Origin: Lachnospiraceae bacterium
GTDB taxonomy: Bacteria; Bacillota; Clostridia; Lachnospirales; Lachnospiraceae
Length of the DNA: 64,000 bases
Assembly: GCA_017441265.1 (NCBI GenBank)
Contig: JAFRYE010000037.1
Coordinates: 1 to 64,000, forward strand
Direction of reading: 5' to 3'
Shown: one piece after another, positions 17,966-25,945 of the stretch
Layout: each line of letters starts with the position of its first letter
Numbering within the stretch: position 1 is the first letter of the stretch
The notes under the pieces: generated by a model
The model's input: the letters and a program-made list of their open reading frames with translations, nothing else
Database searches by the model: none
What the model was told of the DNA's origin: nothing
Position numbers and translations under genes: made by a program

Positions 17966-18940
17966 TTAGGGTCTCTTGGTATAGATCTTGCCGAGTTCCG
18001 CATCCTCCCCGATCAGCTCGGCCACGGTCACGAACTCGTACCCCTGCTGAGAAAGTTTGTCGATGATGATGCAGAACGCTTCATAGGAATTGTCGTAAAT
18101 CTCGTGCATGAGGATGATCTTTCCCCTGCTTGCGGCATTCATGACATTGTTCACGATCTGATTCACGTTTTTCTGCCGCTCTTCCTCAGTGCTTCGTCCT
18201 TTCAGTTTCCAGTCTTCCGAGTCGATCGACCAGTTGACGATATAGAGAGGACTCTTTTTGACTCTCTCCGTGGAGATCCGGCCTCCCGGCGGCCGCATCA
18301 TGATCGGCGCTATTCCGGTGGCCTCCATGATCTTATCGTAGGCCTTGTCAACCTCGCTGCGATAGACGTCGTCGCTGCATTTGTCAAAGTATTTGTCATG
18401 CGTCCACGCATGGATCTCGATGAGCATTCCCGCTTCCGCCGCCGCGCGCAGCTGCGGTCCGGTCGTTTCGTTGATACGGTTTCCGACCACGAACCAGGTT
18501 GCCTTACCGTTGTATTCCTTTAATTTTTCGACAAATAAAGGCGTCAGTTTGCTGTACGGTCCGTCGTCGAAGGTGAACGCGATCAGTTTCCGGCCGTCGT
18601 CAGGTGTCGGCGTCGGCGTCCCCGGAGGCGTCGTCGGCGTAGGCGTAAACGTCGGTGTCGGTGTGCTTGTCGGCGTCGGGCTTGCCGTGGGCGTCGGCGT
18701 GTATTTCGGTTTCGGCGTACTCGTCGGTTTCGGCGTCACCGTGGGTGTCGCCGAAGCGGTATTGTTCTTTTCGCCGTTCGAACCCAGAAAATGATGGATT
18801 CCCAGTATGATTCCCGCCACGATCAACAGGAATGCCGCAACTATGATTACGCGCCGCATGATACGAAGCCGACGGATCTTAGCCTTCTGTGCTTTTGTCA
18901 GCTTCCTCTTGGATCTTTTCTTCGGTTGTTCCTGTTCCAT
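17966..18940 (-). CDS. Membrane-anchored polysaccharide deacetylase (NodB domain)
   Basis: The protein has 324 residues: a very basic cytoplasmic N-tail, one membrane segment (about 28-50), a Thr-Pro-Thr linker (about 60-115) and a NodB domain. Motif 1 is TFDDGP, the metal His pair lies in HAWTHD, motif 3 is RPPGG, and a late Asp and His lie in DSEDW and ILMHE. It should act outside the cell on peptidoglycan or another N- or O-acetylated glycan. The linker DNA is a GTCGGCGTC-like low-complexity run that could vary in length. Together with the amidase gene at 13181 it adds to the cell-wall theme of this half of the window. Confidence 0.92.
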   Translation of the reverse strand: MEQEQPKKRSKRKLTKAQKAKIRRLRIMRRVIIVAAFLLIVAGIILGIHHFLGSNGEKNNTASATPTVTPKPTSTPKPKYTPTPTASPTPTSTPTPTFTPTPTTPPGTPTPTPDDGRKLIAFTFDDGPYSKLTPLFVEKLKEYNGKATWFVVGNRINETTGPQLRAAAEAGMLIEIHAWTHDKYFDKCSDDVYRSEVDKAYDKIMEATGIAPIMMRPPGGRISTERVKKSPLYIVNWSIDSEDWKLKGRSTEEERQKNVNQIVNNVMNAASRGKIILMHEIYDNSYEAFCIIIDKLSQQGYEFVTVAELIGEDAELGKIYTKRP

Positions 18941-19027
18941 ATCCGAACTCTCTCTCTCCGTACACTATACCATACCTTATAAAATGCTTGCATTTCTCGT
19001 TAAAATGCGTTATACTCGTACCAGCGT

Positions 19028-19098
19028 GCAGATATAGTACATCGGTAGTATATCAGCTTCCCAAGCTGAGGAGGCGGGTTCGATTCCCGTTATCTGCT
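19028..19098 (+). tRNA. tRNA-Gly (anticodon CCC)
   Basis: A cloverleaf can be drawn. The acceptor stem is GCAGATA (19028-19034) with TATCTGC (19091-19097), discriminator T. The anticodon stem is TCAGC/GCTGA around loop TTCCCAA with anticodon CCC at 19060-19062, and the T arm contains GGTTCGATTCC. It reads GGG codons. CCA is not encoded. A terminator follows at once, so it is a single-gene unit. Confidence 0.95.
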
Positions 19099-19105
19099 CT
19101 GGTAC

Positions 19106-19137
19106 ATGCCTTCCCGTCTCGGCGGGAAGGCATTTTC
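19106..19137 (+). terminator. Intrinsic terminator of tRNA-Gly
   Basis: A perfect 11-bp inner stem (GCCTTCCCG with CGGGAAGGC, extended by AT) with a 6-nt loop is followed by TTTT. It lies 8 bases after the tRNA. The T-tract side contains a CATTTTC copy of the recurrent word. Confidence 0.85.
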
Positions 19138-19196
19138 ACATACCTTGTTACTATACTCCAATTTGCTGTTCTTTGCAATATTTTTTCTTTTTTTGA

Positions 19197-19225
19197 TTTA
19201 CTTTTTTGTGCCTTGCCGTTATAAT
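19197..19225 (+). promoter_or_regulatory. Sigma-A-type promoter for the TPR protein gene
   Basis: TTTACT and TATAAT are 17 bases apart, in an AT-rich stretch about 50 bases upstream of the start codon of the TPR gene. Confidence 0.6.
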
Positions 19226-19273
19226 TGAAACGGCGTTCGATGCCAGTATTTCACGACATTTTCGGAGGTCACT

Positions 19274-20065
19274 ATGGGCGAATATTCCACGTCTACGGGT
19301 TCTGCCGCAGGGGAAAACGGAATCAAGCGAATCCCGATGAATTCCGTGTGGGCCGCAGTTGAAAACTGCATGACAAAAAAAGATTACGTCACGGCGAAGG
19401 CCGTGCTTGCCGAAGCCGGCAGAGAGGCTGTTTCCTACGGGGACCTCTCCGGTCAGCTTCAGGTTCTTCACGAGCGGATCGCGCTGTACCGCAGACTCGG
19501 TGAATTTACCGAGTGCGACGAGCTGTGCAACCGCGCCGTCGAGATCCTCGACCAGCTCAACATGCAGACGACGAAAGCCGCCGCTCTCCTCTTTGTCAAC
19601 ATCGCGGACACGCTGATCGCCGAGGAGCGCTATCGCGACGCGCTTCGCTATCTTGAGCCGGCTGCCTCGATCCTGGAGGCAGAGGACGAAAAGAGTGCCG
19701 CACTGGCGAGCGCTTACAACAGCGCCGGCATCGCTCTCACCGCCATCGGTGAGTATGAGAAGGCGTCCGAGAAGTTCGAGACGGCCCTCAGCATTCTTCT
19801 CGCCAACCCGGCCAATGTACTGGATACGGCGACAACACACATCAACATGGCACATCTGATCAACGTCTGGACGAACGACGACGAGACGGCCAACCAGCAT
19901 TTGATCACGGCGTTCCGTCTGCTCGACAGCAAGGATCTTGCGCACGACTACCGCTATGCGGACACGTGCCTGAGCTGTGCTGAGAGTTTTGAATACTTCG
20001 GATTTTTCCTCTATAAAAATCAGTTGCGCGAACGCGCCGCTTCCGTATTTGCCGGGAAGGCCTGA
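19274..20065 (+). CDS. Tetratricopeptide-repeat protein
   Basis: The protein has 263 residues and no signal peptide. From about residue 25 to 245 it is a run of paired helices with TPR character (KDYVTAKAVLAEAG, GEFTECDELCNRAVEI, ERYRDALRYLEPAASI, GEYEKASEKFETALSI). It should be a cytoplasmic scaffold or regulator; no enzymatic domain is visible and its partner is unknown. It has its own promoter and terminator (20079-20109), so it is monocistronic. It lies just ahead of the sugar ABC operon. GGAGGTCACT precedes the ATG. Confidence 0.85.
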   Translation: MGEYSTSTGSAAGENGIKRIPMNSVWAAVENCMTKKDYVTAKAVLAEAGREAVSYGDLSGQLQVLHERIALYRRLGEFTECDELCNRAVEILDQLNMQTTKAAALLFVNIADTLIAEERYRDALRYLEPAASILEAEDEKSAALASAYNSAGIALTAIGEYEKASEKFETALSILLANPANVLDTATTHINMAHLINVWTNDDETANQHLITAFRLLDSKDLAHDYRYADTCLSCAESFEYFGFFLYKNQLRERAASVFAGKA

Positions 20066-20078
20066 TTCGTATCAACCG

Positions 20079-20109
20079 GGCAGGTAGCGTTTGCGCTCCT
20101 GCCTTTTTT
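20079..20109 (+). terminator. Intrinsic terminator after the TPR gene
   Basis: GGCAGGTAGCG pairs with CGCTCCTGCC with one bulged T and a 4-nt loop, followed by six T. It separates the TPR gene from the ABC operon. Confidence 0.85.
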
Positions 20110-20155
20110 GTTATTTTCCGCCGGATGGCGACTATCACTCAAAGGAGACTCCCCC

Positions 20156-21319
20156 ATGAAAGTCACTCTCGACCACGTAACCAAGCGGTTCCCGAACCGA
20201 AACAAGAAGATCCGTGAGGACGTCATCGCCGTCAACGATTTCACCTTCGAGATCCCCGACGGCAAACTGATCGGACTTCTCGGTCCCTCCGGCTGCGGCA
20301 AGAGCACGACGCTCAACCTCATCAGCGGCCTCGAGATGCCCTCGGCCGGACGCATTTACTTCGGCGACACGGACGTCACCGACCTTCCCGCGGAAAACCG
20401 CGGCGTCGGCCTCGTTTTCCAGAATTACGCCCTCTACCCGCATTTGACGGTGGAGGACAACATCACCTTCCCTTTGGGAAATCTGCGCGGCGCCGAGAAG
20501 CTCACCAAAGCACAGATGCACGAAAAGGCGGTGGAGGTTGCCGGCCTTGTGCAGATCGGCGAGTTGATGGAGCGCCGTCCTTCGGAACTCTCCGGCGGTC
20601 AGCAGCAGCGTGTCGCCATCGCGCGTGCTCTGGTGAAAATGCCCAGCGTCCTTCTGCTTGACGAGCCCCTCTCCAACCTCGACGCCAGACTCCGTCTGCA
20701 GACGCGCGAGGAGCTGGCGCGCATCCAGCGCGAGACCGGCATCACAACGGTCTTCGTCACACACGACCAGGAAGAGGCCATGAGCATCAGCGATCTCATC
20801 GTCGTCATGAAGGACGGTCTGTTCCAGCAGATGGGCAAGCCGCAGGACGTCTACGATCACCCGGACAACCTCTTTGTCGCGCGCTTCCTCGGAACCCCTC
20901 CGATCAACGTCTTCCGCGGACAGATCAAGGACGGCAGTGTCGTAATCGGCGGCGAGACGGTTCTCGCAGCTGACGTTTCCGACGATATTTCGGGGGATGT
21001 CTATGTGGGAATCCGCCCCGAGGGCTTCCTTCCCTCCGCCGACGGAAAATTCGGTCTGACGCTTTCCAAGATCGAGGTCATGGGGCGCGACACGACGGTG
21101 GTTGCCACACATCCCGACTTAGACGGCGCTGCGGTGATCCGTGCGATCATCCGCTCCGATGAAGTCTCCGAAGTTCTCTCGGGATCGTCCTCCGACGACT
21201 CTGACGCCGGCCGGATCGTCCGCTTCGACATCCGCCCGGAAAAAGTTCATCTGTTTGACATCGCGACCGGTCATCGCATCGACGCGAAGCTGTCGGCCGC
21301 AGCTCGGAGGCGCTCATGA
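20156..21319 (+). CDS. Sugar ABC transporter ATPase of the 20-25 kb operon
   Basis: The protein has 387 residues. It has Walker A GPSGCGKS, signature ELSGGQQQRVAIARAL, Walker B VLLLDEPLSNLDARL and the switch His in VTHDQEEAMS, with a C-terminal TOBE region from about 245. It is the MalK/UgpC type, but unlike the lone ATPase at 10945 it heads a complete importer operon. I start at MKVTLDH (20156), where AAAGGAGA is 8 bases upstream. Its stop overlaps the start of the first permease (ATGA). The substrate is not evident from sequence. Confidence 0.93.
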   Translation: MKVTLDHVTKRFPNRNKKIREDVIAVNDFTFEIPDGKLIGLLGPSGCGKSTTLNLISGLEMPSAGRIYFGDTDVTDLPAENRGVGLVFQNYALYPHLTVEDNITFPLGNLRGAEKLTKAQMHEKAVEVAGLVQIGELMERRPSELSGGQQQRVAIARALVKMPSVLLLDEPLSNLDARLRLQTREELARIQRETGITTVFVTHDQEEAMSISDLIVVMKDGLFQQMGKPQDVYDHPDNLFVARFLGTPPINVFRGQIKDGSVVIGGETVLAADVSDDISGDVYVGIRPEGFLPSADGKFGLTLSKIEVMGRDTTVVATHPDLDGAAVIRAIIRSDEVSEVLSGSSSDDSDAGRIVRFDIRPEKVHLFDIATGHRIDAKLSAAARRRS

Positions 21320-22212
21320 AACGATACTTTGAACGATACAAGGCCTGGCTCTATCTTCTGCCGGCCATTCTGTTCCTCGGCGCTTTCATGGTCTACCCGC
21401 TCATCGACGTTATCATCTACTCCTTCGAGGAAGGCTATAACTTCGTGACGCAGACCTCCCGCGGAACCGGCTTTTACAATTACGGATATGTCCTTCGGGA
21501 TCCGTATTTCGTACAGGCGCTGAAAAACACATTCCTCATCGTGATCATCACCGTACCGCTCTCCACGGGATTCGCTCTTCTGATCTCGCTGGCGCTGACG
21601 GCGATCAAACCTCTGCGAAACCTCTTCCAGACGGTGTACTTCCTTCCGTACGTGACGAACACGCTCGCGGTCGGTCTGGTGTTCATGGTCCTCTTCAAGA
21701 AGACCGAATACTCGGAGGGAATGGTGAACCTCCTGATCAAGGCGTTCGGCGGCTCCGGCGTCGACTTCATCGACGGTCCGTACTGGGCGAAGCTCTTCGT
21801 CATGTGCCTCTACACCATCTGGGTCGTGCTTCCGTTCAAGATCCTGATCCTGACGAGCGCGCTTGCGTCGGTCAACCCGATCTACTACAAGGCCGCCCGC
21901 GTCGACGGAACCCGCCCGTCCCGGATTTTCTTCCGGATCACTCTGCCGATGATCTCGCCGATGGTGTTCTACCTCGTGATCACCGGTTTCATCGGTGCGT
22001 TCAAAGCCTACAGCGATGAGGTCGCCCTGTTCGGCACCGACCTTAACGCCGCCGGCATGAACACGATGGTCGGCTACGTTTACGACATGCTCTACGGCGC
22101 TTCCGGCGGCTACCCGTCCTACGCGTCCGCAGCGGCGCTGATCCTGTTCCTGATCGTTCTCACCATCACGTGCATCAACCTCATGGTGAGCCGGCGCAAC
22201 GTGCATTATTGA
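21316..22212 (+). CDS. Sugar ABC transporter permease 1 (UgpA/MalF type)
   Basis: The protein has 298 residues with six predicted membrane segments and the EAA loop of importers of this class (YYKAARVDGTRPSRIFFRIT, about 193-212). It forms the channel with the second permease. Its start overlaps the ATPase gene by 4 bases and the next permease starts 16 bases after its stop, so this is a tightly coupled operon. Confidence 0.92.
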   Translation: MKRYFERYKAWLYLLPAILFLGAFMVYPLIDVIIYSFEEGYNFVTQTSRGTGFYNYGYVLRDPYFVQALKNTFLIVIITVPLSTGFALLISLALTAIKPLRNLFQTVYFLPYVTNTLAVGLVFMVLFKKTEYSEGMVNLLIKAFGGSGVDFIDGPYWAKLFVMCLYTIWVVLPFKILILTSALASVNPIYYKAARVDGTRPSRIFFRITLPMISPMVFYLVITGFIGAFKAYSDEVALFGTDLNAAGMNTMVGYVYDMLYGASGGYPSYASAAALILFLIVLTITCINLMVSRRNVHY

Positions 22213-22228
22213 GAAAGGAGACGAAACC

Positions 22229-23122
22229 ATGGCAACCGAACAAGCGACATTTTCCGGAACCGCGGTCTCGGACTTCTCCGACTCCGCCAAGAAGCGGCGC
22301 ATCGTGCGTCAGGCATTTCTCTATCTGTTCCTGGTCTTCTGGGCCCTGGCCGTGCTCTTCCCGTTCTACTGGATGCTGCTGACGTCCCTCAAATCGCAGA
22401 GCGCGTACAACAGCGAAGTCCAGCCGAAGTTCTACGTTGACGAGCCGACGTTTGACAACTACAAAGAGGCATTTTCCGCGGTACCGCTCGCGCGGTATTT
22501 CGCCAACACCCTCATCTTCACGCTGGTCACGACGGGCCTTATGATGGTCGTCATCATCCTCGCGGCATTTGCCTTTGCGCGGCTTTCCTTCCGCGGCAGG
22601 AACCTGTTGTTCACGCTCTTTCTGAGTCTCATGATGATCCCGAACGAGCTCGTGATCATCACCAACTACGTGACCATCACCAACCTGAACCTGCGGAACT
22701 CCTTCACCGGTCTGATCCTGCCGTCGATCACGTCGGTCTTCTACATCTATCTGCTGAAGGAAAATTTCGAGCAGATTCCCGAAGAGCTCTACAAGGCCGC
22801 CAAAGTCGACGGCACTTCGGACTTCAAATACCTGCGCCGCGTCATGATCCCGATCGCGCGGCCGACGCTGGTGACCATCGCCATTCTCAAGGTCATCGAG
22901 TGCTGGAACCTCTACGTCTGGCCCCGGTTGATCACCGACGACAAGTCCTACTATCTCGTCTCCAACGGAATCCAAGAGATCCGTGAACACGGCTTCGGCC
23001 GCGACAACATCCCCGCGATGATGGCCGCCGTCGTAGCAATCTCCGTTCCGCTCGTCATCCTGTTCCTCATTTTCCGCAACAAGATCATGGCGGGCGTCTC
23101 GAGAGGAGGGATCAAGGCATGA
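22229..23122 (+). CDS. Sugar ABC transporter permease 2 (UgpE/MalG type)
   Basis: The protein has 297 residues with six membrane segments. The EAA loop reads ELYKAAKVDGTSDFKYLRRV (about 189-208) and the FPFYWMLLTSLK segment near residue 48 is typical of MalG-type permeases. GAAAGGAG precedes the ATG. Its last codons overlap the substrate-binding protein gene by 4 bases. The unusual gene order, ATPase first and binding protein last, is the reverse of most sugar importer operons. Confidence 0.92.
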   Translation: MATEQATFSGTAVSDFSDSAKKRRIVRQAFLYLFLVFWALAVLFPFYWMLLTSLKSQSAYNSEVQPKFYVDEPTFDNYKEAFSAVPLARYFANTLIFTLVTTGLMMVVIILAAFAFARLSFRGRNLLFTLFLSLMMIPNELVIITNYVTITNLNLRNSFTGLILPSITSVFYIYLLKENFEQIPEELYKAAKVDGTSDFKYLRRVMIPIARPTLVTIAILKVIECWNLYVWPRLITDDKSYYLVSNGIQEIREHGFGRDNIPAMMAAVVAISVPLVILFLIFRNKIMAGVSRGGIKA

Positions 23123-24774
23123 AGCATCGGTTCCACGGCATTTTCCGACGCGCCGGCGCGCTTGCTCTCACGGCGTCGATCGCGGCGACTCTTCTGACCG
23201 GCTGCCACGGCGGCTCGAAGCGGCTGGCATTTTCCGGACAGGCCAAGCTCGATCTCAGCGGCGAGTACAACATCTCGTTCTGGGCGAAAAATGACACCAA
23301 CCGCCGTCAGGCGGAAATCTACAAACAGGCGATCGAGGACTTCGAGAAACTCTATCCGAACATCCACGTCACGATGAAGACCTACATGGACTACCCGTCC
23401 ATCTACCAGGACGTCATCACAAACATCGCGACGGACACGACGCCCAACGTGTGCATCTCCTATCCCGACCACATCGCCACGTACCTGCAGGGCGATAACG
23501 TTGTCGTCCCTCTGGACGAACTCATTCGAAACCCCTACTACGGTCTCGGCGGCAGCGAGCTCCGCTTCGACGGGCCGGACGACGGGGAAGTCGTCGAAAA
23601 ATTCCTCGAGGAAGGCCGGATCAACGGCGTCCAGTACGCGATGCCGTTCATGCGTTCCACCGAGGCGCTCTACATTAACAAGACCGTTCTCGAAGCGACC
23701 GGCTACACGCTTCCGGAGCACGTCACCTGGGATTACATCTGGGAAGTCTCCGAAGCGGCTCTTGCGAAAAATGCCGACGGCACATACAAAGCCAACGGCC
23801 AGACGACGCTCATCCCGTTCGTCTACAAGTCCACGGACAACATGATGATCTCGATGCTGCGCCAAAAAGGCCTTCCGTACTCCGACGAGTACGGGAACGT
23901 GCTGCTCTTCACCGACGGCACGGCAGACCTGCTCAAGGAGATCTATGAGCACGGCCGCACACGGGCATTCTCGACCTTCGCCATCTCGAGTTACCCCGGC
24001 AACTTCCTGAACATCAACCAGTGCATCTTCGCCGTGGATTCCACCGCCGGCGCCACCTGGCTCGGCTCCCACGCGCCGAACCTCGACGTCAGCCGTGAGG
24101 ATATCAAGGACTTTGAACTTGTCGTCACCGAGATCCCGCAGTTCGATCCCGAGCACCCGTACATGATCTCCCAGGGTCCTTCGCTCTGCCTCTTCAACAA
24201 GAGCGACGAGGGCGAGGTCATGGCTTCCTGGCTTTTCCTGCAGTTCCTTCTCACGAACGACGTGCAGATCGCCTACTCCCAGACGGAAGGCTACATTCCC
24301 GTCACCACGAAGGCGCACGCCTCCGATGAATATCAGGAATACCTGGCTGCCGAGGGCACGGACTATGACCTCCACTACTCCGTGAAGATCCAGGCCGCAA
24401 AACTCCTGCTCAAGAACATCGACAACTCCTTCGTGACGCCGGTATTTGCCGGTTCCGCCTCCGTCCGCGAGGCCGCCGGGGAGCTGATCGAAAATGTGAC
24501 CAAGTCCGCCAGACGCAAGATCGCCGTGGACGACGCCTACATCAAAAAGCTGTACGGAGAGGTCACATCGCTCAAACATCTCGACCAGATCCGGCCGATA
24601 GCCGCCCCTGCAAGCGACTCGGAAAATGCCGCTGCCGATGTCTCCGACGAACTCGGGCCGCTGCCCGGAGCGAGCGTTGCGCTGCTGGTGATCCTGCCTC
24701 TCACCTGGCTTGCATTACTCATTTATCTCTGCGTCAACCGCAAAAAGCGACAAAAAGCGAACGGAAATGCATAG
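23119..24774 (+). CDS. Sugar-binding lipoprotein with a C-terminal membrane helix
   Basis: The protein has 551 residues, larger than the usual 420-450. A lipoprotein signal ends LLTGC. The body is an extracellular solute-binding protein of the sugar type (YNISFWAKNDTNRRQAEIYK at the start of the fold, EGYIPVTTKA near 395). After residue about 515 comes a Pro/Gly stretch, then a strongly hydrophobic segment (SVALLVILPLTWLALLIYL) and a basic tail (NRKKRQK), which looks like a second, C-terminal membrane anchor. It therefore seems held at both ends next to its permeases. There is no LPxTG motif. The substrate is unknown. Confidence 0.9.
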   Translation: MKHRFHGIFRRAGALALTASIAATLLTGCHGGSKRLAFSGQAKLDLSGEYNISFWAKNDTNRRQAEIYKQAIEDFEKLYPNIHVTMKTYMDYPSIYQDVITNIATDTTPNVCISYPDHIATYLQGDNVVVPLDELIRNPYYGLGGSELRFDGPDDGEVVEKFLEEGRINGVQYAMPFMRSTEALYINKTVLEATGYTLPEHVTWDYIWEVSEAALAKNADGTYKANGQTTLIPFVYKSTDNMMISMLRQKGLPYSDEYGNVLLFTDGTADLLKEIYEHGRTRAFSTFAISSYPGNFLNINQCIFAVDSTAGATWLGSHAPNLDVSREDIKDFELVVTEIPQFDPEHPYMISQGPSLCLFNKSDEGEVMASWLFLQFLLTNDVQIAYSQTEGYIPVTTKAHASDEYQEYLAAEGTDYDLHYSVKIQAAKLLLKNIDNSFVTPVFAGSASVREAAGELIENVTKSARRKIAVDDAYIKKLYGEVTSLKHLDQIRPIAAPASDSENAAADVSDELGPLPGASVALLVILPLTWLALLIYLCVNRKKRQKANGNA

Positions 24775-24794
24775 TATTTTCCATGTTTTTCCCA

Positions 24795-24822
24795 TTGCAG
24801 TTTTCCGTCATATCGCTATAAT
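24795..24822 (+). promoter_or_regulatory. Sigma-A-type promoter for the OB-fold-like lipoprotein
   Basis: TTGCAG and a perfect TATAAT are separated by 16 bases, about 80 bases upstream of the start codon of the 24901 gene. It implies separate, strong expression from the ABC operon. Confidence 0.7.
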
Positions 24823-24900
24823 TTATGTGGATACCGAATCTGCCGCAGCGGCTGATCCGGTACCGGATCATTACGTGTTAGTTTCACAAAGGAGACAATC

Positions 24901-25818
24901 ATGAAAAAGATTATTATGACGGTTGTGGTCCTCGCGATGCTCGTTATGATGCTCACCGCCTGCGGTGACAAGAATAACACTTCGACGTCCACCACTCCCA
25001 CGACTGCACCTACTGCAGAACCTACCAAGGAGCCCACGGCTGAGCCTACCGCTACGCCTACTGCTGAGCCTACTGTTGAGCCCACTGTTGAGCCCACGGC
25101 TGAGCCCACTCCCGAACCTACCGCTGAGCCCACTCCCGAACCTACCGCTGAGCCCACTGCGGAAGTTACCCCTTCGGTAGCTCCGAGCGGTGTTATGACT
25201 CATGCCGAGTACGATGCTGCCGAGCTTGAGACTCCGGTTGTGATTGAGGCTTATGTCATGGATACCCAGAGCTGGTACAACGGCAAGATCACGGTTTACG
25301 CAGCTGACAAGGACGGTGCTTACTACATCTACAACATGACCTGCTCGGAGGATGACGCTGCTCGTCTGAATCCCCGCACCAAGATTCATGTTGAAGGTTA
25401 CAAGGCTGCTTGGTCCGGTGAAGTTGAGATCATCGACGCTACGTTCACGTTCATTGAGGGTGCTGACGAGTTCATGCCCGAACCGTTCGACGTAACCGCT
25501 TTGATCGGCACGGACGACTTCGTTGCTCACCAGAATGAGCGCGTTGTATTCAAGGGTCTCAAGATTGAGGCTCAGGAGGACGGCTCCGCATTCAGCTACA
25601 AGAACGCTGAGGAGAAGACGGACGACCTGTACTTCACCGCTTCCATCGACGGCAAGACCGTAAGCTTCTGCGTAGAGTTCTATCTTCGCGGAAAGGACAC
25701 CGATGTTTACAAGGCTGTTGAGGCTCTCAAGGTCGGCGATGTCGTTGACATCGAGGGTTACCTCTACTGGTACAACGGCGCTAACCCGCACGTTATCGGT
25801 GTAACGGTTCAGCAGTAA
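24901..25818 (+). CDS. Highly expressed OB-fold-like lipoprotein with PT-x-E repeat linker
   Basis: The protein has 305 residues. The signal peptide ends in the lipobox LTAC. Residues about 30-95 are a PT-x-E tetrapeptide repeat stalk. The rest reads as two related beta-rich units (VIEAYVMDTQSWYNGKIT... and VVDIEGYLYWYNGANPH) with the strand spacing of OB-fold domains; I infer the fold and do not know a ligand. Codon use is marked by GCT, GTT, CGT and CCC-ACT, unlike the GCC/GTC-rich neighbours, which I read as high expression or recent acquisition. AAAGGAGAC precedes the ATG. It sits between its own promoter and a terminator. Confidence 0.85.
   Translation: MKKIIMTVVVLAMLVMMLTACGDKNNTSTSTTPTTAPTAEPTKEPTAEPTATPTAEPTVEPTVEPTAEPTPEPTAEPTPEPTAEPTAEVTPSVAPSGVMTHAEYDAAELETPVVIEAYVMDTQSWYNGKITVYAADKDGAYYIYNMTCSEDDAARLNPRTKIHVEGYKAAWSGEVEIIDATFTFIEGADEFMPEPFDVTALIGTDDFVAHQNERVVFKGLKIEAQEDGSAFSYKNAEEKTDDLYFTASIDGKTVSFCVEFYLRGKDTDVYKAVEALKVGDVVDIEGYLYWYNGANPHVIGVTVQQ
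25009..25164 (+). repeat. 12-base in-frame tandem repeat encoding PT-x-E
   Basis: About thirteen imperfect 12-base units of the form CC(T/C)AC(N)GC(T)GA(G/A) encode Pro-Thr-x-Glu. Unit copies vary mainly at the third residue (Ala, Val, Lys, Pro). It forms the stalk between lipid anchor and domains, and length changes by slippage would stay in frame. Confidence 0.85.
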
Positions 25819-25879
25819 TCACAGATTCATCCTCTGTCGTATTATGATTTTCCCCTGCGGAATTTCCGCAGGCTACAAC

Positions 25880-25914
25880 AAAGGCTGTCGCTTTGCCGCG
25901 GCAGCCTTTTGTTC
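25880..25914 (+). terminator. Intrinsic terminator after the OB-fold-like lipoprotein
   Basis: AAAGGCTGTCG pairs with CGGCAGCCTTT (one G-T pair) and is followed by TTTTGTT. A second small hairpin, CCTGCGGAA/TTCCGCAGG, lies just upstream at about 25854-25872. Confidence 0.8.
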
Positions 25915-25945
25915 CATTTTCCACCGCACAGAAACGGAGGCAAGT

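Noticed and set aside
18600-18770. Repeated GTCGGCGTC-like units, considered as a CRISPR or minisatellite array
   Set aside because: They encode the Thr-Pro linker of the polysaccharide deacetylase in frame; there are no spacers and no constant repeat length.
22951-24579. Long 542-codon open frame on the minus strand
   Set aside because: It is antisense to the solute-binding protein gene, has no ribosome site and translates to a low-complexity Val/Arg/Asp/His-rich product typical of a shadow frame.
24640-24770. LPxTG-type sortase signal at the end of the solute-binding protein
   Set aside because: The only candidate reads LPGAS, not LPxTG, so the segment is better explained as a membrane helix.
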